A stretch of 64,000 bases of DNA. Origin: Gammaproteobacteria bacterium (GTDB lineage Bacteria > Pseudomonadota > Gammaproteobacteria > Enterobacterales > Alteromonadaceae). Below, in pieces: positions 34,559-44,862 of the stretch (its first letter is position 1; every line of letters begins with the position of its first letter). The stretch lies in contig JAHJZX010000011.1 of NCBI GenBank assembly GCA_018826295.1, forward strand, positions 1-64,000, in the 5' to 3' direction. Both the position numbers and the translations under genes were made by a program. The notes below the pieces were generated by a model. That model was not told the DNA's origin, made no database searches, and saw only the letters and a program-made list of their open reading frames with translations.

Positions 34559-36844
34559 TTACTCAGGGCTGCTGGTTTGATCACTGAGGTCATCGGTCTG
34601 ATTTACCTGCACCTCGTCAATGCGCTGCAAACCACGCGGTAATTTATTGCCACGCCGACCGCGTTCTCCATGATAGTGCGCCAGATCGTCAGCTTTTAAC
34701 CCCAGCTTACGTTTGCCGGCCACCAGGGTAACGCTGCCATCCGAGGGCACTATCGCCAGCTGACAGACGTATTCTTCACGGCTGGCCGCGCGGGCAGACG
34801 GAATAGACATTAGCTTGTTGCCTTTACCTTTGCTCAGTTTGGGCAAATCCGCCACCGGAAACACCAGCATGCGGCCTTCATTAGAGATACAAAGTACTAA
34901 GTCGGTTTCTGGTTGTCTTACTACCAGTGGCGGCAGCACTCTGGCTGCTACCGGCAGGCTGAGCACGGCTTTACCGGCTTTATTGCGGCTGAGTAAGTCA
35001 CTGTATTGCGCCACAAAACCGTAACCGGCATCGCTGGCCAGCAGCAGGGTTTGCTTGTCATCGCCCAATAATACATGGTCAAAGCTTTCGCCGGCCACTA
35101 CCGCAAAACGGCCACTTAATGGTTCGCCCTGGCCACGGGCTGAGGGCAGTTCATGTGCTTCGGTAGCAAAACTGCGGCCGGACGAATCAATAAACACAGC
35201 TAATTGGTTAGAACGGCCACTGGCCATAGCTTTAAAGGCATCGCCGGCTTTATAACTTAACGCATTGCCATCAATATCATGGCCTTTGGCGCAGCGCACC
35301 CAGCCTTTTTCTGACAGCACCACTGTTACCGGTTCGCTTGGCAGTAGCTCTTTTTCGCTTAATGCTTTGGCTTCTTCACGCTGTACCAGCGGACTTCTGC
35401 GCTCATCGCCGTATTTTTCGGCATCGGCCAGCAGTTCGTCGCGGATCAGTTTGGTTAGCTTTTTCTCGGAGCCCAAGATCGCCTCAAGCTTGTCACGCTC
35501 TTTGGCCAAGTCAGCTAACTCACCGCGGATTTTCATTTCTTCCAGCTTGGCCAGATGGCGTAACTTCAGCTCTAAAATGGCTTCTGCCTGGCGCTCGGTA
35601 ATACCAAAATGGGCAATCAGCTCCGGCTTGGGTTCATCATAATGGCGAATAATGCGGATAACTTCGTCAATATTGAGAAAGGCGATTAACAAACCTTCTA
35701 ATACATGCAACCGGTCCAGCACCTTGTTTAAGCGGTACTGCAAACGCCGGCGCACTACATCGCGGCGAAATTCCAGCCATTCGGTTAAAATTCCCTGCAG
35801 GTTTTTCACCCGGGGCCGGCTATCCAGCCCGAGGATATTCAGGTTAACGCGGTAACTGCGCTCCAGATCGGTAGTAGCAAACAAATGTTGCATAAGCTGC
35901 TCGACGTCAATCCGGTTGGAGCGTGGCACTATGACTATGCGGGTTGGGTTTTCGTGGTCCGATTCATCGCGCAAATCACTGACCATAGGCAGTTTTTTCG
36001 CCTGCATCTGGGCGGCTATCTGCTCGAGAATTTTTGCCCCGGACGTCTGATGTGGCAGCGCGGTAATAACAATGTCGCCGTCTTCCTGGCTGTAAACAGC
36101 GCGCATTTTTACACTGCCGCGGCCGGTTTCGTAAATGGCCGCTAAATCGTTGGCTGAGCTGATAATTTCGGCATCAGTCGGGTAATCAGGCGCCTTAACA
36201 TATTGCATTAAATCAGCCACACTGCTGTGCGGGTTATCCAGCAAGGCCGCACAGGCATGCGCCACTTCGCGCACATTGTGTGGCGGAATATCGGTGGCCA
36301 TACCAACCGCAATACCGGTAATACCGTTTAGCAAAATGTGCGGTAAGCGGGCTGGCAGCACTTTGGGCTCTTCCAGCGTACCATCAAAGTTAGGTACCCA
36401 GTCGGCAGTGCCGGCGCCAAGTTCTGACAGCAACACTTCAGAAAAGCGCGACAATTTCGCTTCAGTGTAACGCATAGCAGCGAACGACTTAGGATCGTCC
36501 GGCGCCCCCCAGTTACCCTGGCCGTCTACCAGCGGATAGCGGTAGGAAAACGGCTGCGCCATCAGCACCATAGCTTCGTAACAGGCACTGTCGCCATGCG
36601 GGTGAAACTTACCCAGTACGTCACCTACAGTACGGGCCGACTTTTTATACTTCGCCAGATGCGATAAGCCCAGCTCTGACATGGCATACACTATGCGCCG
36701 CTGCACCGGTTTTAAGCCATCGCCAATATGCGGCAGCGCGCGGTCCATAATGACGTACATGGAATAATTCAGATAGGCTTCTTCGGTAAAACGGCGCAGC
36801 GCCAGTTGTTCGGTGCCGTCTTGTGCGATCACTGTCTCGGTCAT
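34559..36844 (-). CDS. parC: Topoisomerase IV subunit A ParC, 761 aa
   Basis: Catalytic subunit that cuts and rejoins DNA to decatenate chromosomes. The active tyrosine is Tyr126 in A-A-M-R-Y-T-E. In the quinolone-resistance region the residues equivalent to E. coli Ser80 and Glu84 are Ser86 and Glu90, both wild type. The C-terminal beta-pinwheel covers roughly 500-740. Its start overlaps the stop of the upstream TPR gene (ATGA), so it is in an operon with that gene and parE. Confidence 0.97.
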   Translation of the reverse strand: MTETVIAQDGTEQLALRRFTEEAYLNYSMYVIMDRALPHIGDGLKPVQRRIVYAMSELGLSHLAKYKKSARTVGDVLGKFHPHGDSACYEAMVLMAQPFSYRYPLVDGQGNWGAPDDPKSFAAMRYTEAKLSRFSEVLLSELGAGTADWVPNFDGTLEEPKVLPARLPHILLNGITGIAVGMATDIPPHNVREVAHACAALLDNPHSSVADLMQYVKAPDYPTDAEIISSANDLAAIYETGRGSVKMRAVYSQEDGDIVITALPHQTSGAKILEQIAAQMQAKKLPMVSDLRDESDHENPTRIVIVPRSNRIDVEQLMQHLFATTDLERSYRVNLNILGLDSRPRVKNLQGILTEWLEFRRDVVRRRLQYRLNKVLDRLHVLEGLLIAFLNIDEVIRIIRHYDEPKPELIAHFGITERQAEAILELKLRHLAKLEEMKIRGELADLAKERDKLEAILGSEKKLTKLIRDELLADAEKYGDERRSPLVQREEAKALSEKELLPSEPVTVVLSEKGWVRCAKGHDIDGNALSYKAGDAFKAMASGRSNQLAVFIDSSGRSFATEAHELPSARGQGEPLSGRFAVVAGESFDHVLLGDDKQTLLLASDAGYGFVAQYSDLLSRNKAGKAVLSLPVAARVLPPLVVRQPETDLVLCISNEGRMLVFPVADLPKLSKGKGNKLMSIPSARAASREEYVCQLAIVPSDGSVTLVAGKRKLGLKADDLAHYHGERGRRGNKLPRGLQRIDEVQVNQTDDLSDQTSSPE

Positions 36845-38265
36845 GCGTTATCCTGTTGCCCGGCTGAGTCGGCAGCCTGATTAAGAAATTTTTGTTTGCG
36901 TCTGGTCAGTTGCCACAACAGCAATACCAGTAAAATCAGTGTGCTACAGCCTAAAATGGCCAGCCACAATATTTGTATTTTCTGTTCGCGCTCGGCTTCG
37001 CTCAGCCGCAGTGCCTTCAGTTCGTTGTCCTGCTCCAGTAACCGTGTTTGCTGCTGTTGCCGCTCCTGATCAAACGCCAGCCGCAGTTGCTCAAATGCCA
37101 GCTCGTTTTCTTTATTGCGCGCATCCTGAAACACAAAAATAAACTCATGCAGCGTCTGATACGCTTTGTCATATTCACCCTGCTCGGCCTGCAATTTAGC
37201 TTTCAGATACCAGACATTTAACCGGGTTGGGCTGTCGGCCTCCACCCCTTCTTCTGTCAGTCGCTGCTCTGCCAGCATAACCTGCTGCATGGCCAGCGAT
37301 GTTTGCTTAAGCTTTTGAAAAATTTGTGCTTTTTCAAAGTGATGGGTAGACAAATGCGATCTGGATTGCAGCTGCGGCAGATATTGTTCCGCCTTGGCAA
37401 TATAAGACAGGGCGGCATCGGCGCGACCACTGTCACTACTGGCTATCGCCAGGCCGAGGTAAGCGTGGTACAAGTTAACCTGATCTTGCACCTGCAGGCT
37501 TTTTTGCAGCATCTCGTTATAGGTTTGCAGCGCAAGCTGATACTGCTCCATGTAGCTGTAGGTGCGCGCCAGATTAAACAGTACGGTAATCTGCTCTTTT
37601 TGCCAGCCCAGTTTTTCGTATGCCGCCAGCGCTTGCTTTAACAGGCTGATCGCCTCCTGCTCATAAGCCAGAGACGCATATAACAAGCCCAGTTCTGACA
37701 TCACCTCAGCCGTCACTTCGGCATCATTTAACAGCTGAGCACGTTGATAAGTATCTTTTAGCAGCGCCAGCGCCTGCTGCATATTATTGCGGTTACTTAA
37801 AATAGCCGCATGGTTGATCTGGCCATACAGGATGTATTTTTCGTTTTCCAGATGTGTCGCCAGGGTAATGCCGTCTAAATAATACTGCAACGCTGCCGGA
37901 TAATCGGTTTGCATTTCGCGGGCAAAACCCAGCTCATACAATAGCTTTACCTTTAATAACAAGGTGCTGTCGGCCAGCTCTGCCAGGCCTTGCTCGGCAG
38001 CCTGTTGCTGTTCCTGATGCCGGCCCAAAATACCCAGCAGCGCGGCCTGCTGGTAGCGGGCAGCGGCACGATCTTCAGCACTAAGCGCTGGCAGTTCGGC
38101 CTGATGCTGATTAAACAGCGCCAGCATAGCTTCGGGTTGTTGCCGTTTATTAGCGGCTACCTGCTGCAGCCATTGCGGCTCAGTTGCTATAACACTGGCA
38201 CTAAACAAGCAGCCGCTTATTAGCCAAACCATCAGCAACCATGTCGCGTTAATATATGTCTTCAC
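36841..38265 (-). CDS. TPR-repeat protein between parE and parC, 474 aa
   Basis: Envelope protein of unknown role. A hydrophobic N-terminus (residues 5-28) ends in I-S-G-C, which could be a lipobox or part of a plain signal peptide. About eight tetratricopeptide-like helical pairs run from 50 to 370, then a Q/E/R-rich coiled coil (about 370-440) and one membrane helix at about 442-464, ending in a short basic tail. The layout resembles sensor-type TPR proteins (for example those feeding GGDEF or histidine kinase domains) without the output domain. Stop overlaps the parC start, and parE ends 26 bases upstream. Confidence 0.7.
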   Translation of the reverse strand: MKTYINATWLLMVWLISGCLFSASVIATEPQWLQQVAANKRQQPEAMLALFNQHQAELPALSAEDRAAARYQQAALLGILGRHQEQQQAAEQGLAELADSTLLLKVKLLYELGFAREMQTDYPAALQYYLDGITLATHLENEKYILYGQINHAAILSNRNNMQQALALLKDTYQRAQLLNDAEVTAEVMSELGLLYASLAYEQEAISLLKQALAAYEKLGWQKEQITVLFNLARTYSYMEQYQLALQTYNEMLQKSLQVQDQVNLYHAYLGLAIASSDSGRADAALSYIAKAEQYLPQLQSRSHLSTHHFEKAQIFQKLKQTSLAMQQVMLAEQRLTEEGVEADSPTRLNVWYLKAKLQAEQGEYDKAYQTLHEFIFVFQDARNKENELAFEQLRLAFDQERQQQQTRLLEQDNELKALRLSEAEREQKIQILWLAILGCSTLILLVLLLWQLTRRKQKFLNQAADSAGQQDNA

Positions 38266-38291
38266 TGTGCACTAACCTTGTGTTTAATGCG

Positions 38292-40199
38292 CTATACCGC
38301 CAGCGCGGCCTTATCACCTTTCAGCTCAAGCCAGTCGCGCCGGTCTGTGGCACGTTTTTTTGCCAGCAGCATATCCATCACTTCCAGCGTTTGTGCCACA
38401 TCATCAATGGTCAGTTGCACCAAACGGCGGGTGTTAGGGTCCATGGTGGTTTCACGTAGCTGCAGCGGGTTCATTTCGCCTAAGCCTTTAAAGCGCTGTA
38501 CGTTTACCTTGCCGCGTTTTTTCTCGGCTTCTATCCGATCTAAAATGCCGGTTTTTTCATCTTCGTCCAGCGCATAGTACACATCTTTACCTATATCTAT
38601 GCGGTACAGTGGCGGCATGGCAACATAGACATGACCGGCTTCAACCAGAGTACGAAAATGCCGCATAAACAAGGCACACAGCAAGGTGGCAATATGTAAG
38701 CCATCTGAGTCGGCATCGGCCAGAATACAAATTTTGCCATAGCGCAGCGCCGATAAGTCTGTGCTGTCCGGATCTATACCTATGGCCACCGATATATCAT
38801 GCACCTCTTGCGAGGCGAGGATTTGACCGGAGTCCACCTCCCAGGTATTGAGGATTTTACCGCGCAACGGCATAACGGCCTGAAACTCGCGATCGCGGGC
38901 TTGTTTGGCACTGCCACCGGCCGAGTCACCCTCTACCAAAAATAATTCGGTTTGGCTCAAATCCTGTGCCGAACAATCGGCCAGCTTGCCGGGCAGTGCC
39001 GGTCCGGAGGTGACTTTTTTGCGGATCACCTTTTTTGCAGCTTTCAGCCGCTTTTGCGCATTATTTATACAAAAATCAGCCAGGCTTTCGGCAATATCGG
39101 TATGTTCGTTCAGCCACAGGCTGAACGCATCTTTGACAATACCGGCAACAAAAGCCGCAGACTGACGTGACGATAAACGCTCTTTAGTCTGGCCGGCAAA
39201 CTGTGGGTCCTGCATTTTCAGCGACAGGATATAAGCACAGCGATCCCAGATATCTTCCGGCGACAATTTAATGCCACGCGGTAACAAATTACGAAACTCA
39301 CAAAATTCGCGCAGCGCTTCCAGCAGCCCCTGACGCAAGCCGTTAACATGGGTACCGCCCTGCGCAGTGGGAATAAGGTTTACATAGCTCTCGGTGACCA
39401 GTTCGCCACCTTCAGGCAACCACAACAGGGCCCATTCGACGGCTTCAGTACTGGCAGAAAAACTGCCGGTAAACGGCTGCTCTGGCAGACAAATGGCGTC
39501 TTTTACGGCTTCAGTCAGATAATCTTTAATGCCGTTCTGATAACACCACTGATACTGCTGCTGGTTAACCTTGTCAGTAAAACTGACGGTTAAGCCCGGG
39601 CAAAGTACCGCCTTGGCTTTTAGCACATGCAACATGCGGCTGACAGAAAACTTCGGTGAGTCAAAATATGACGGTGTTGGCCAGAACCTTACCCGGCTGC
39701 CGGTATTACGCTTACCCACAGTGCCGGTAATGCTTAGCTCAGACACCTTGTTGCCATGTTCAAAGGCCATTTCATAGATGTTGCCGTCGCGACGTACTGT
39801 TACATCTACCCGGCTGGACAAGGCATTAACCACCGAGATCCCGACGCCATGTAAACCACCTGAAAACTGATAGTTTTTATTCGAAAATTTACCACCGGCA
39901 TGCAAGCGGCAAAAAATCAATTCGACGCCGCTAACGCCCTCTTCCGGGTGAATATCTACCGGCATACCGCGGCCGTTGTCGATCACTTCCAGCGACTGGT
40001 CTTCGTGCAAAATAACCTGCACTGTATCGGCATGGCCGGCCAGGGCTTCATCGACGCTGTTATCGATCACTTCCTGCCCCAGATGGTTAGGCCGGGTAGT
40101 ATCGGTATACATACCGGGGCGACGCTGCACGGGCTCAAGGCCGGTCAGCACTTCAATGGAGTCGGCGTTATACTGTTGTGATGTCATAGTCTCGGTCAT
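38292..40199 (-). CDS. parE: Topoisomerase IV subunit B ParE, 635 aa
   Basis: ATPase subunit of topoisomerase IV. The GHKL ATP site is clear (E-V-I-D-N-S-V-D-E-A and G-G-L-H-G-V-G), and the Toprim motifs E-G-D-S-A-G-G and D-A-D-S-D-G are intact. ATG 40199 gives 635 residues; an in-frame ATG at 40187 would give an N-terminus closer to E. coli ParE. First gene of the parE-TPR-parC unit. Confidence 0.97.
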   Translation of the reverse strand: MTETMTSQQYNADSIEVLTGLEPVQRRPGMYTDTTRPNHLGQEVIDNSVDEALAGHADTVQVILHEDQSLEVIDNGRGMPVDIHPEEGVSGVELIFCRLHAGGKFSNKNYQFSGGLHGVGISVVNALSSRVDVTVRRDGNIYEMAFEHGNKVSELSITGTVGKRNTGSRVRFWPTPSYFDSPKFSVSRMLHVLKAKAVLCPGLTVSFTDKVNQQQYQWCYQNGIKDYLTEAVKDAICLPEQPFTGSFSASTEAVEWALLWLPEGGELVTESYVNLIPTAQGGTHVNGLRQGLLEALREFCEFRNLLPRGIKLSPEDIWDRCAYILSLKMQDPQFAGQTKERLSSRQSAAFVAGIVKDAFSLWLNEHTDIAESLADFCINNAQKRLKAAKKVIRKKVTSGPALPGKLADCSAQDLSQTELFLVEGDSAGGSAKQARDREFQAVMPLRGKILNTWEVDSGQILASQEVHDISVAIGIDPDSTDLSALRYGKICILADADSDGLHIATLLCALFMRHFRTLVEAGHVYVAMPPLYRIDIGKDVYYALDEDEKTGILDRIEAEKKRGKVNVQRFKGLGEMNPLQLRETTMDPNTRRLVQLTIDDVAQTLEVMDMLLAKKRATDRRDWLELKGDKAALAV

Positions 40200-40241
40200 T
40201 CGCTAAAGCATTAAGCGCCCCGTTGCCTGATTGGCAATGGC

Positions 40242-40811
40242 TTACGCAAGTTGGCAAAAGTGGGCAATTGTTTGCAGCTCGCCGGCATAACCGACATAGC
40301 TGTGATCGCCCCCTTCGCGCAGTGTTATGTTAGCGCCGCGATAGTAATCCAGCGCAAGTCGGTAATCTAACACTTCATCACCGCTTTGCAACAGCAGCAG
40401 GTAATTCTCTGGTTGTTGTATCCGCTCGGGCATCAATTGCGCCAGGCTGTGCATCTGCTGTGCAGTAACATCAAAATGTTGCTGCAATACCGGATGATAA
40501 TAGCGGCCAAGGTGCTGATGCAACACCTTATGCGGTGCCACCGCCGGGTTAATTAAGCAGGCGCGGCAGCCTCGCTCTTCAGCGATACAGGTTGCCAGAA
40601 AGCCGCCCAGTGAGCTGCCAATTAAGGCTATATCGTCACTGTCATCAAGCTGACGGCGGATCAGCTGCAGTGCACTGACAGGCTCATAGGGTAAATCCAG
40701 CGCGGTAAAATCCACCTCGGGATATTGCCGGCGAAAGAAGGCTGTCGTCAGCTGCGCCTTTTCTGATTGCGACGAGCTGGCAAAACCATGCAAATAGAGT
40801 ATTTTTTTCAT
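40242..40811 (-). CDS. yqiA: YqiA-family esterase, 189 aa
   Basis: Small alpha/beta-hydrolase of the UPF0227 group. Visible are the L-H-G-F near the N-terminus, nucleophile Ser in G-S-S-L-G-G, and the final G-G-D-H-S-Y with the catalytic His. E. coli YqiA hydrolyses short-chain and palmitoyl-CoA esters in vitro. It sits between cpdA and parE as in E. coli. Confidence 0.92.
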   Translation of the reverse strand: MKKILYLHGFASSSQSEKAQLTTAFFRRQYPEVDFTALDLPYEPVSALQLIRRQLDDSDDIALIGSSLGGFLATCIAEERGCRACLINPAVAPHKVLHQHLGRYYHPVLQQHFDVTAQQMHSLAQLMPERIQQPENYLLLLQSGDEVLDYRLALDYYRGANITLREGGDHSYVGYAGELQTIAHFCQLA

Positions 40812-40857
40812 TTCAGCTTACTGCTCGTTATGTTCTGCTGTTTATTTTGCTTAGAAA

Positions 40858-41613
40858 TTACAACTGTCTGAATTGCCAGCTGACCGTGGCGTCGTCCCTG
40901 AATACCCAGTCACACCACTGCGGCCCGGCATTGTAAGTTTGCCAGTCAGCTGTAGCGCTAAACTGCACTGAGCTGGCCGGGCAACCCACAACAGCAATAC
41001 CTGCATGCGTTAGATGATAAGCATAATGTGCATGGCCATGTGCAATGCCACGGATACGCTGATCTGCGCCGATACTTTGCCATAAGCGTTCACTGTCAAG
41101 CTGACCGTGTTTATCAATAAAACAGTTAAGCGCTAACGGATGATGATGACAAAACAACCAGACAGCGCCGGCGCTACTGTGTTGCAACTGACTGGTTAAC
41201 CACTGCTGCTCAGCCAGACTAAAATTGCCAGAGGGCGTTGTGCCCTTGCTGTTTACCAGCGCAAGCAGCCAGTTGCCCAGCAGCAAGCTGCGCTCCGGCC
41301 GAAACGGCTGTTGCTGCGTTATCGTCGCCAGCAGCTCAATGTCATCATGGTTTCCCGGCGTAACAAAAATCGGGCAATGCAGCGGCGCCAGTATCTCTGC
41401 CAGCAGCTGGTAAGAGGCAACACTGTGGTCCTGTGTTAAATCGCCGGTCAGTAGTACTGCATCCGGTTGCTCTGTCTGCAAGCGGCGCACTATAGCAGCC
41501 AAATGCAGTGCCGGCTGCACCTGTTGATAAAAACCCTGTTTGTCGGCCAGCAAGTGGCAATCGGTAATTTGTGCCAGCCGGTACTGCTGCCTGGCAGGAA
41601 AGACGTACTGCAT
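40858..41613 (-). CDS. cpdA: 3',5'-cyclic AMP phosphodiesterase CpdA, 251 aa
   Basis: Calcineurin-like metallophosphoesterase that lowers cAMP. The metal ligands are visible in order: T-D-C-H (block D-x-H), L-T-G-D-L-T, P-G-N-H-D-D, H-H-H-P and G-H-A-H. Length agrees with the family. Its ATG touches the last base of the yqiB stop. Confidence 0.93.
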   Translation of the reverse strand: MQYVFPARQQYRLAQITDCHLLADKQGFYQQVQPALHLAAIVRRLQTEQPDAVLLTGDLTQDHSVASYQLLAEILAPLHCPIFVTPGNHDDIELLATITQQQPFRPERSLLLGNWLLALVNSKGTTPSGNFSLAEQQWLTSQLQHSSAGAVWLFCHHHPLALNCFIDKHGQLDSERLWQSIGADQRIRGIAHGHAHYAYHLTHAGIAVVGCPASSVQFSATADWQTYNAGPQWCDWVFRDDATVSWQFRQL

Positions 41614-42053
41614 CAGCTAAACGCCAGCTCCTTATTGTTATAGCCCTGACAAGCGCATAATTTCAGCCAGTCACGTAGCAGCAGGTTAATCTGCAGTTTT
41701 TCATCCGGCAACAGCATATCAGTGTTGGGGTAATCGTAACGCGCCTTAAAACCCTTAATTTGCTGACAAGAAAGCACTTCGGCCAACTGGGCGTCATGGT
41801 ACAACCGTACCACAAAGCCAGGCCGGAACAACGCATGGTTGGGCGGTAAAAGCTCAATGCGTAACGTGGTGGTAAAAGGTGCCACCTCAGTAACAGTGAC
41901 GCGGTAACAGTGTTGTGGGTTGATGCTGATGTCGCTTGTCTGGCCAGGCTGAGGATCTGCCGCCAGATAGCGGTTAAGCTGGGCATAATTGCGCTCGCAC
42001 AATGCCAGAAAATCTGGCAACACCGGCACATATTTATTGCGCTTTAACCACAC
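41613..42053 (-). CDS. yqiB: DUF1249 protein YqiB, 146 aa
   Basis: Unknown function. Identified by its position between nudF and cpdA and by typical segments: F-L-A-L-C-E-R-N-Y at the start, V-R-L-Y-H-D-A near 90-100, and Y-P-N-x-D-M-L-L-P-D-E-K in the last third. Cytoplasmic, no special motifs. Confidence 0.88.
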   Translation of the reverse strand: MWLKRNKYVPVLPDFLALCERNYAQLNRYLAADPQPGQTSDISINPQHCYRVTVTEVAPFTTTLRIELLPPNHALFRPGFVVRLYHDAQLAEVLSCQQIKGFKARYDYPNTDMLLPDEKLQINLLLRDWLKLCACQGYNNKELAFS

Positions 42054-42054
42054 T

Positions 42055-42702
42055 TCAGACTCCCCAGCGTGCTTTAACTTGGTCCAGGTTTAGTGCCAGC
42101 CACTGCAAGGCAATGACACTGGCGGCGTTATCTATTTTTTGCTCCGCTAACAACTGCATGGCCTGCTGGCGGGTGACGACATGTACTTTAATATCCTCAT
42201 GCTCTTGCGCCAGACCAAAGATGCCAGGCTGCACCGGTGCCGTTAACCGGCCGAGAAACAGTTGGATCCGCTCTGTCGTCCCCCCCGGGCTCGACGAATA
42301 GCTTAGCATAGGCCATAGCTCGGTAATTGTTAAGCCCGCCTCTTCTTCAGCCTCACGTTGCGCCACCTGCTCTGGCGTTTCACCCGGATCGATCATGCCG
42401 GCTATGGCTTCCAGCAGCCAGGGACTGGCACGGCTAAACATAGCGCCGGCGCGGAATTGCTCTATAAGCACCAACTCATCGGTCTCGGCATTGTAAGGCA
42501 GCACTACCACCGCATGGCCGCGTTCGAAAATTTCACGCTGCATCGGCTCACTCCAGCCGCCGTTAAACAGCTTATGCCGCAGGCTGTAGCGATCTAAGCG
42601 GAAAAAACCCTGAAAAACCGTGGTTTTGTCGAGAATTTCAACATCTGCCGGGCCAAATGCTGGATACTGGCTGAAGTTTGCCTTTGTCATAATTGTGCTC
42701 AC
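42055..42702 (-). CDS. nudF: ADP-ribose pyrophosphatase NudF, 215 aa
   Basis: Nudix hydrolase that splits ADP-ribose. The Nudix box starts at Gly102 with G-x5-E-x7 followed by R-E-A-E-E-E-A-G, complete. Start may be ATG 42702 or the in-frame ATG 12 bases later. Divergent from tolC, with 108 bp between starts; first gene of nudF-yqiB-cpdA-yqiA. Confidence 0.94.
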   Translation of the reverse strand: MSTIMTKANFSQYPAFGPADVEILDKTTVFQGFFRLDRYSLRHKLFNGGWSEPMQREIFERGHAVVVLPYNAETDELVLIEQFRAGAMFSRASPWLLEAIAGMIDPGETPEQVAQREAEEEAGLTITELWPMLSYSSSPGGTTERIQLFLGRLTAPVQPGIFGLAQEHEDIKVHVVTRQQAMQLLAEQKIDNAASVIALQWLALNLDQVKARWGV

Positions 42703-42728
42703 ATTCTGTTACACTCTTGCGCGTAACT

Positions 42729-42760
42729 TTACGGTTTAATGATTACCTAGTTTACCGTAA
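42729..42760. promoter_or_regulatory. Inverted repeat in the nudF-tolC spacer
   Basis: TTACGGT (42729-42735) and ACCGTAA (42754-42760) are perfect inverted copies 18 bases apart, in the only regulatory space between nudF and tolC. Candidate operator; binder unknown. Confidence 0.3.
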
Positions 42761-42810
42761 CAGAGTATTATTCGTGCAGTTTCCTTTTAGTCAGGCCAGG
42801 ATTGGTAATA

Positions 42811-44103
42811 ATGAAAAAGACTTTAATCAGCACCTTATTCGCATCATCATTCGGATTGTTCAGCCTGCATCTTTGTGCAGCCGACCTGCAAGAAATTTAT
42901 CAGTTAGCCACACAAAAAGACCCTACGGTGTTGCGTGCCGCTGCCACCCGTGATGCAGCTGCACTGCGTATTGATGTACAGCGCGCCAAATTGTTACCTA
43001 GCGTTACTGCTGAAGCAGGTTTTGGCCGTAGCGACAAAGCCAGCCACAGTTTTGATTCTCCCAATGCCGCATCTGCAAGCGTGACATTACGGCAATCTTT
43101 ATTTAACTGGGAAAATTGGAACAATCTGTCCCGTGCCGAGCAGTTCGCCTTACAGGTACAAACAACTTATGACAGTGAAATGCAAAATTTGATTGTACGG
43201 GTTACCGACGCTTATTTTAATGTGCTGCGTGCGGTAGATGGTTTAGGTTTTGCCCAGGCAGAAAAACGCTCGATTGAGCGCCAGCTGGAGCAAACCAAGC
43301 AACGCTTTAAAGTAGGCTTAACCGCTATTACTGATGTGCATGAAGCCCAGGCTCAGTTTGACAGTGCACTGGCGCGGGAAATCGGCGCGGAGAATGAACT
43401 GGAAAACGCCCGTGAGTTTTTACGCGAAATCACCGGTCAGTATCATGAAGACTTAGCCCAACTGAATACCGATAAGTTTGCCCCCGGTGCACCAACCCCG
43501 GCAGCGATACAAAACTGGGTTACTTTAGCCCAGGACAATAACCTGGTATTAAAAAGCCAGCGCTTATTGCTCAAGATTGCCGATAAAGATATTGAACTGG
43601 CCAGAGCTGGCCATTACCCAACATTGGGTTTATCTGCGACATTGGGTTCAGACAAGGCTTCAGGTTTAGATCGCTCAGATAGCAGCTCTATCGGCGTCAC
43701 TTTGCAAGTGCCAATTTACAGTGGTGGTGGTGTATCTGCAGGGGTTGAAGTCGCCAAAGCTAATTATGTTGAAGTAAGCCAGACACTGGAGCTGAACCAC
43801 CGCGCGGTAATCCGCCAGGTTCGCAGCTCTTTTAACGGTGTTAATGCGCTTATTTCATCTATTCGCGCATTAGAGCAAGCGGTAGTGTCGGCAGAGAGCG
43901 CATTAAACGCTACTGAAGCCGGTTTTGAAGTGGGTACCCGTACTATCGTCGACGTGTTGCAAAGCACCCGCAACCTGTTTGAAGCGCGGCGTAATCTGTC
44001 CAGTGCCCGCTATGACTACATCACAGCGGTATTACAATTACGCCAGGCTGCAGGTAATTTAACTGAACAAGACTTACAGGCGATTAACAATAGCCTGCAG
44101 TAA
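42811..44103 (+). CDS. tolC: Outer membrane channel TolC, 430 aa
   Basis: Trimeric outer-membrane exit duct for RND pumps and type I secretion. A signal peptide (M-K-K-T-L-I ending C-A-A) is followed by the two repeated helical-hairpin halves with Y-x-x-L-R-A and the P-x-L-G-L-S-A strand. ATG 42811 is preferred over TTG 42802. Shorter than E. coli TolC (about 493) because the C-terminal tail is absent, which is common in this group. Confidence 0.92.
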   Translation: MKKTLISTLFASSFGLFSLHLCAADLQEIYQLATQKDPTVLRAAATRDAAALRIDVQRAKLLPSVTAEAGFGRSDKASHSFDSPNAASASVTLRQSLFNWENWNNLSRAEQFALQVQTTYDSEMQNLIVRVTDAYFNVLRAVDGLGFAQAEKRSIERQLEQTKQRFKVGLTAITDVHEAQAQFDSALAREIGAENELENAREFLREITGQYHEDLAQLNTDKFAPGAPTPAAIQNWVTLAQDNNLVLKSQRLLLKIADKDIELARAGHYPTLGLSATLGSDKASGLDRSDSSSIGVTLQVPIYSGGGVSAGVEVAKANYVEVSQTLELNHRAVIRQVRSSFNGVNALISSIRALEQAVVSAESALNATEAGFEVGTRTIVDVLQSTRNLFEARRNLSSARYDYITAVLQLRQAAGNLTEQDLQAINNSLQ

Positions 44104-44190
44104 ACTGAGTTTGGAAATATCAGGCTTCACAATCCGCTGAAGCCATGCTGTTTCAATTTCAATACTAACAATACATACATCAGCAATAGT

Positions 44191-44229
44191 AAAACACCTT
44201 TCTAATTATTAAAGTCAGAAAGGTGTTTT
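44191..44229. terminator. Strong bidirectional terminator after tolC
   Basis: AAAACACCTTTCT (44191-44203) and AGAAAGGTGTTTT (44217-44229) are perfect inverted copies. They can end tolC on the plus strand and the secreted gene at 44240 on the minus strand. Confidence 0.85.
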
Positions 44230-44239
44230 AAGTTTTAGC

Positions 44240-44701
44240 CTACGGAATTTGGCACCCCTCACATAACGGGATCCAAACCAGTTCTTCTCTGCAAGAGCCA
44301 GGCACCACTTCTGTATGGCTGCGGGTTCTATTCATATGAGAAGTACTTGCCAGCCCAATCCAACCAGATAAATGTATCCATTCAGCTGGCGGATAGACGT
44401 ATCTATTGTTAGCCGCGTCCCAATAGGCAGGCGCTTGATAATGAACAGATTTATTAGTGTACATTTGCGATGAACAGGCGACATGGCCATTTTTCATCTC
44501 GCTTGACGTTACCCATTCCGAAAAATACTGCCCTCTGTGATGAGTCCAAAGAGACCCACTGTAAGCGCATAACGTATAAGGTTCATTGGTTTGAACCGTG
44601 CGATAATCACATACTTGGCGAACATCCCAATAACCATTTTGCGCGGACGCGAAAAATGGTAACGCTGTAGCAAGTAAAATAAGCAATTTTTTATTTAACA
44701 T
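44240..44701 (-). CDS. Small secreted protein of unknown function, 153 aa
   Basis: A clear signal peptide (M-L-N-K-K-L-L-I-L-L-A then F-F-A-S-A) precedes about 133 mature residues rich in Tyr, Trp and Ser with seven Cys, including C-E-G-C at the end, so disulphides in the periplasm or outside are likely. I recognise no family. The gene is AT-richer than its neighbours and stands alone between tolC and lpxL, suggesting acquisition. Own promoter region of about 160 bp upstream. Confidence 0.65.
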   Translation of the reverse strand: MLNKKLLILLATALPFFASAQNGYWDVRQVCDYRTVQTNEPYTLCAYSGSLWTHHRGQYFSEWVTSSEMKNGHVACSSQMYTNKSVHYQAPAYWDAANNRYVYPPAEWIHLSGWIGLASTSHMNRTRSHTEVVPGSCREELVWIPLCEGCQIP

Positions 44702-44862
44702 TTAAACCTCACTTTGATTACACCAAGTGAATATATATAACTTTTGTTATTTGACGTCAATGCTGCTATTTTTTTGCAACCTATATTCCTCCTACCAGTT
44801 TTCTCTGTCCGTGCGGTGGTTTTTCGCTACAATAGCGCATCAATTTGTACTGAGGATTTCAT

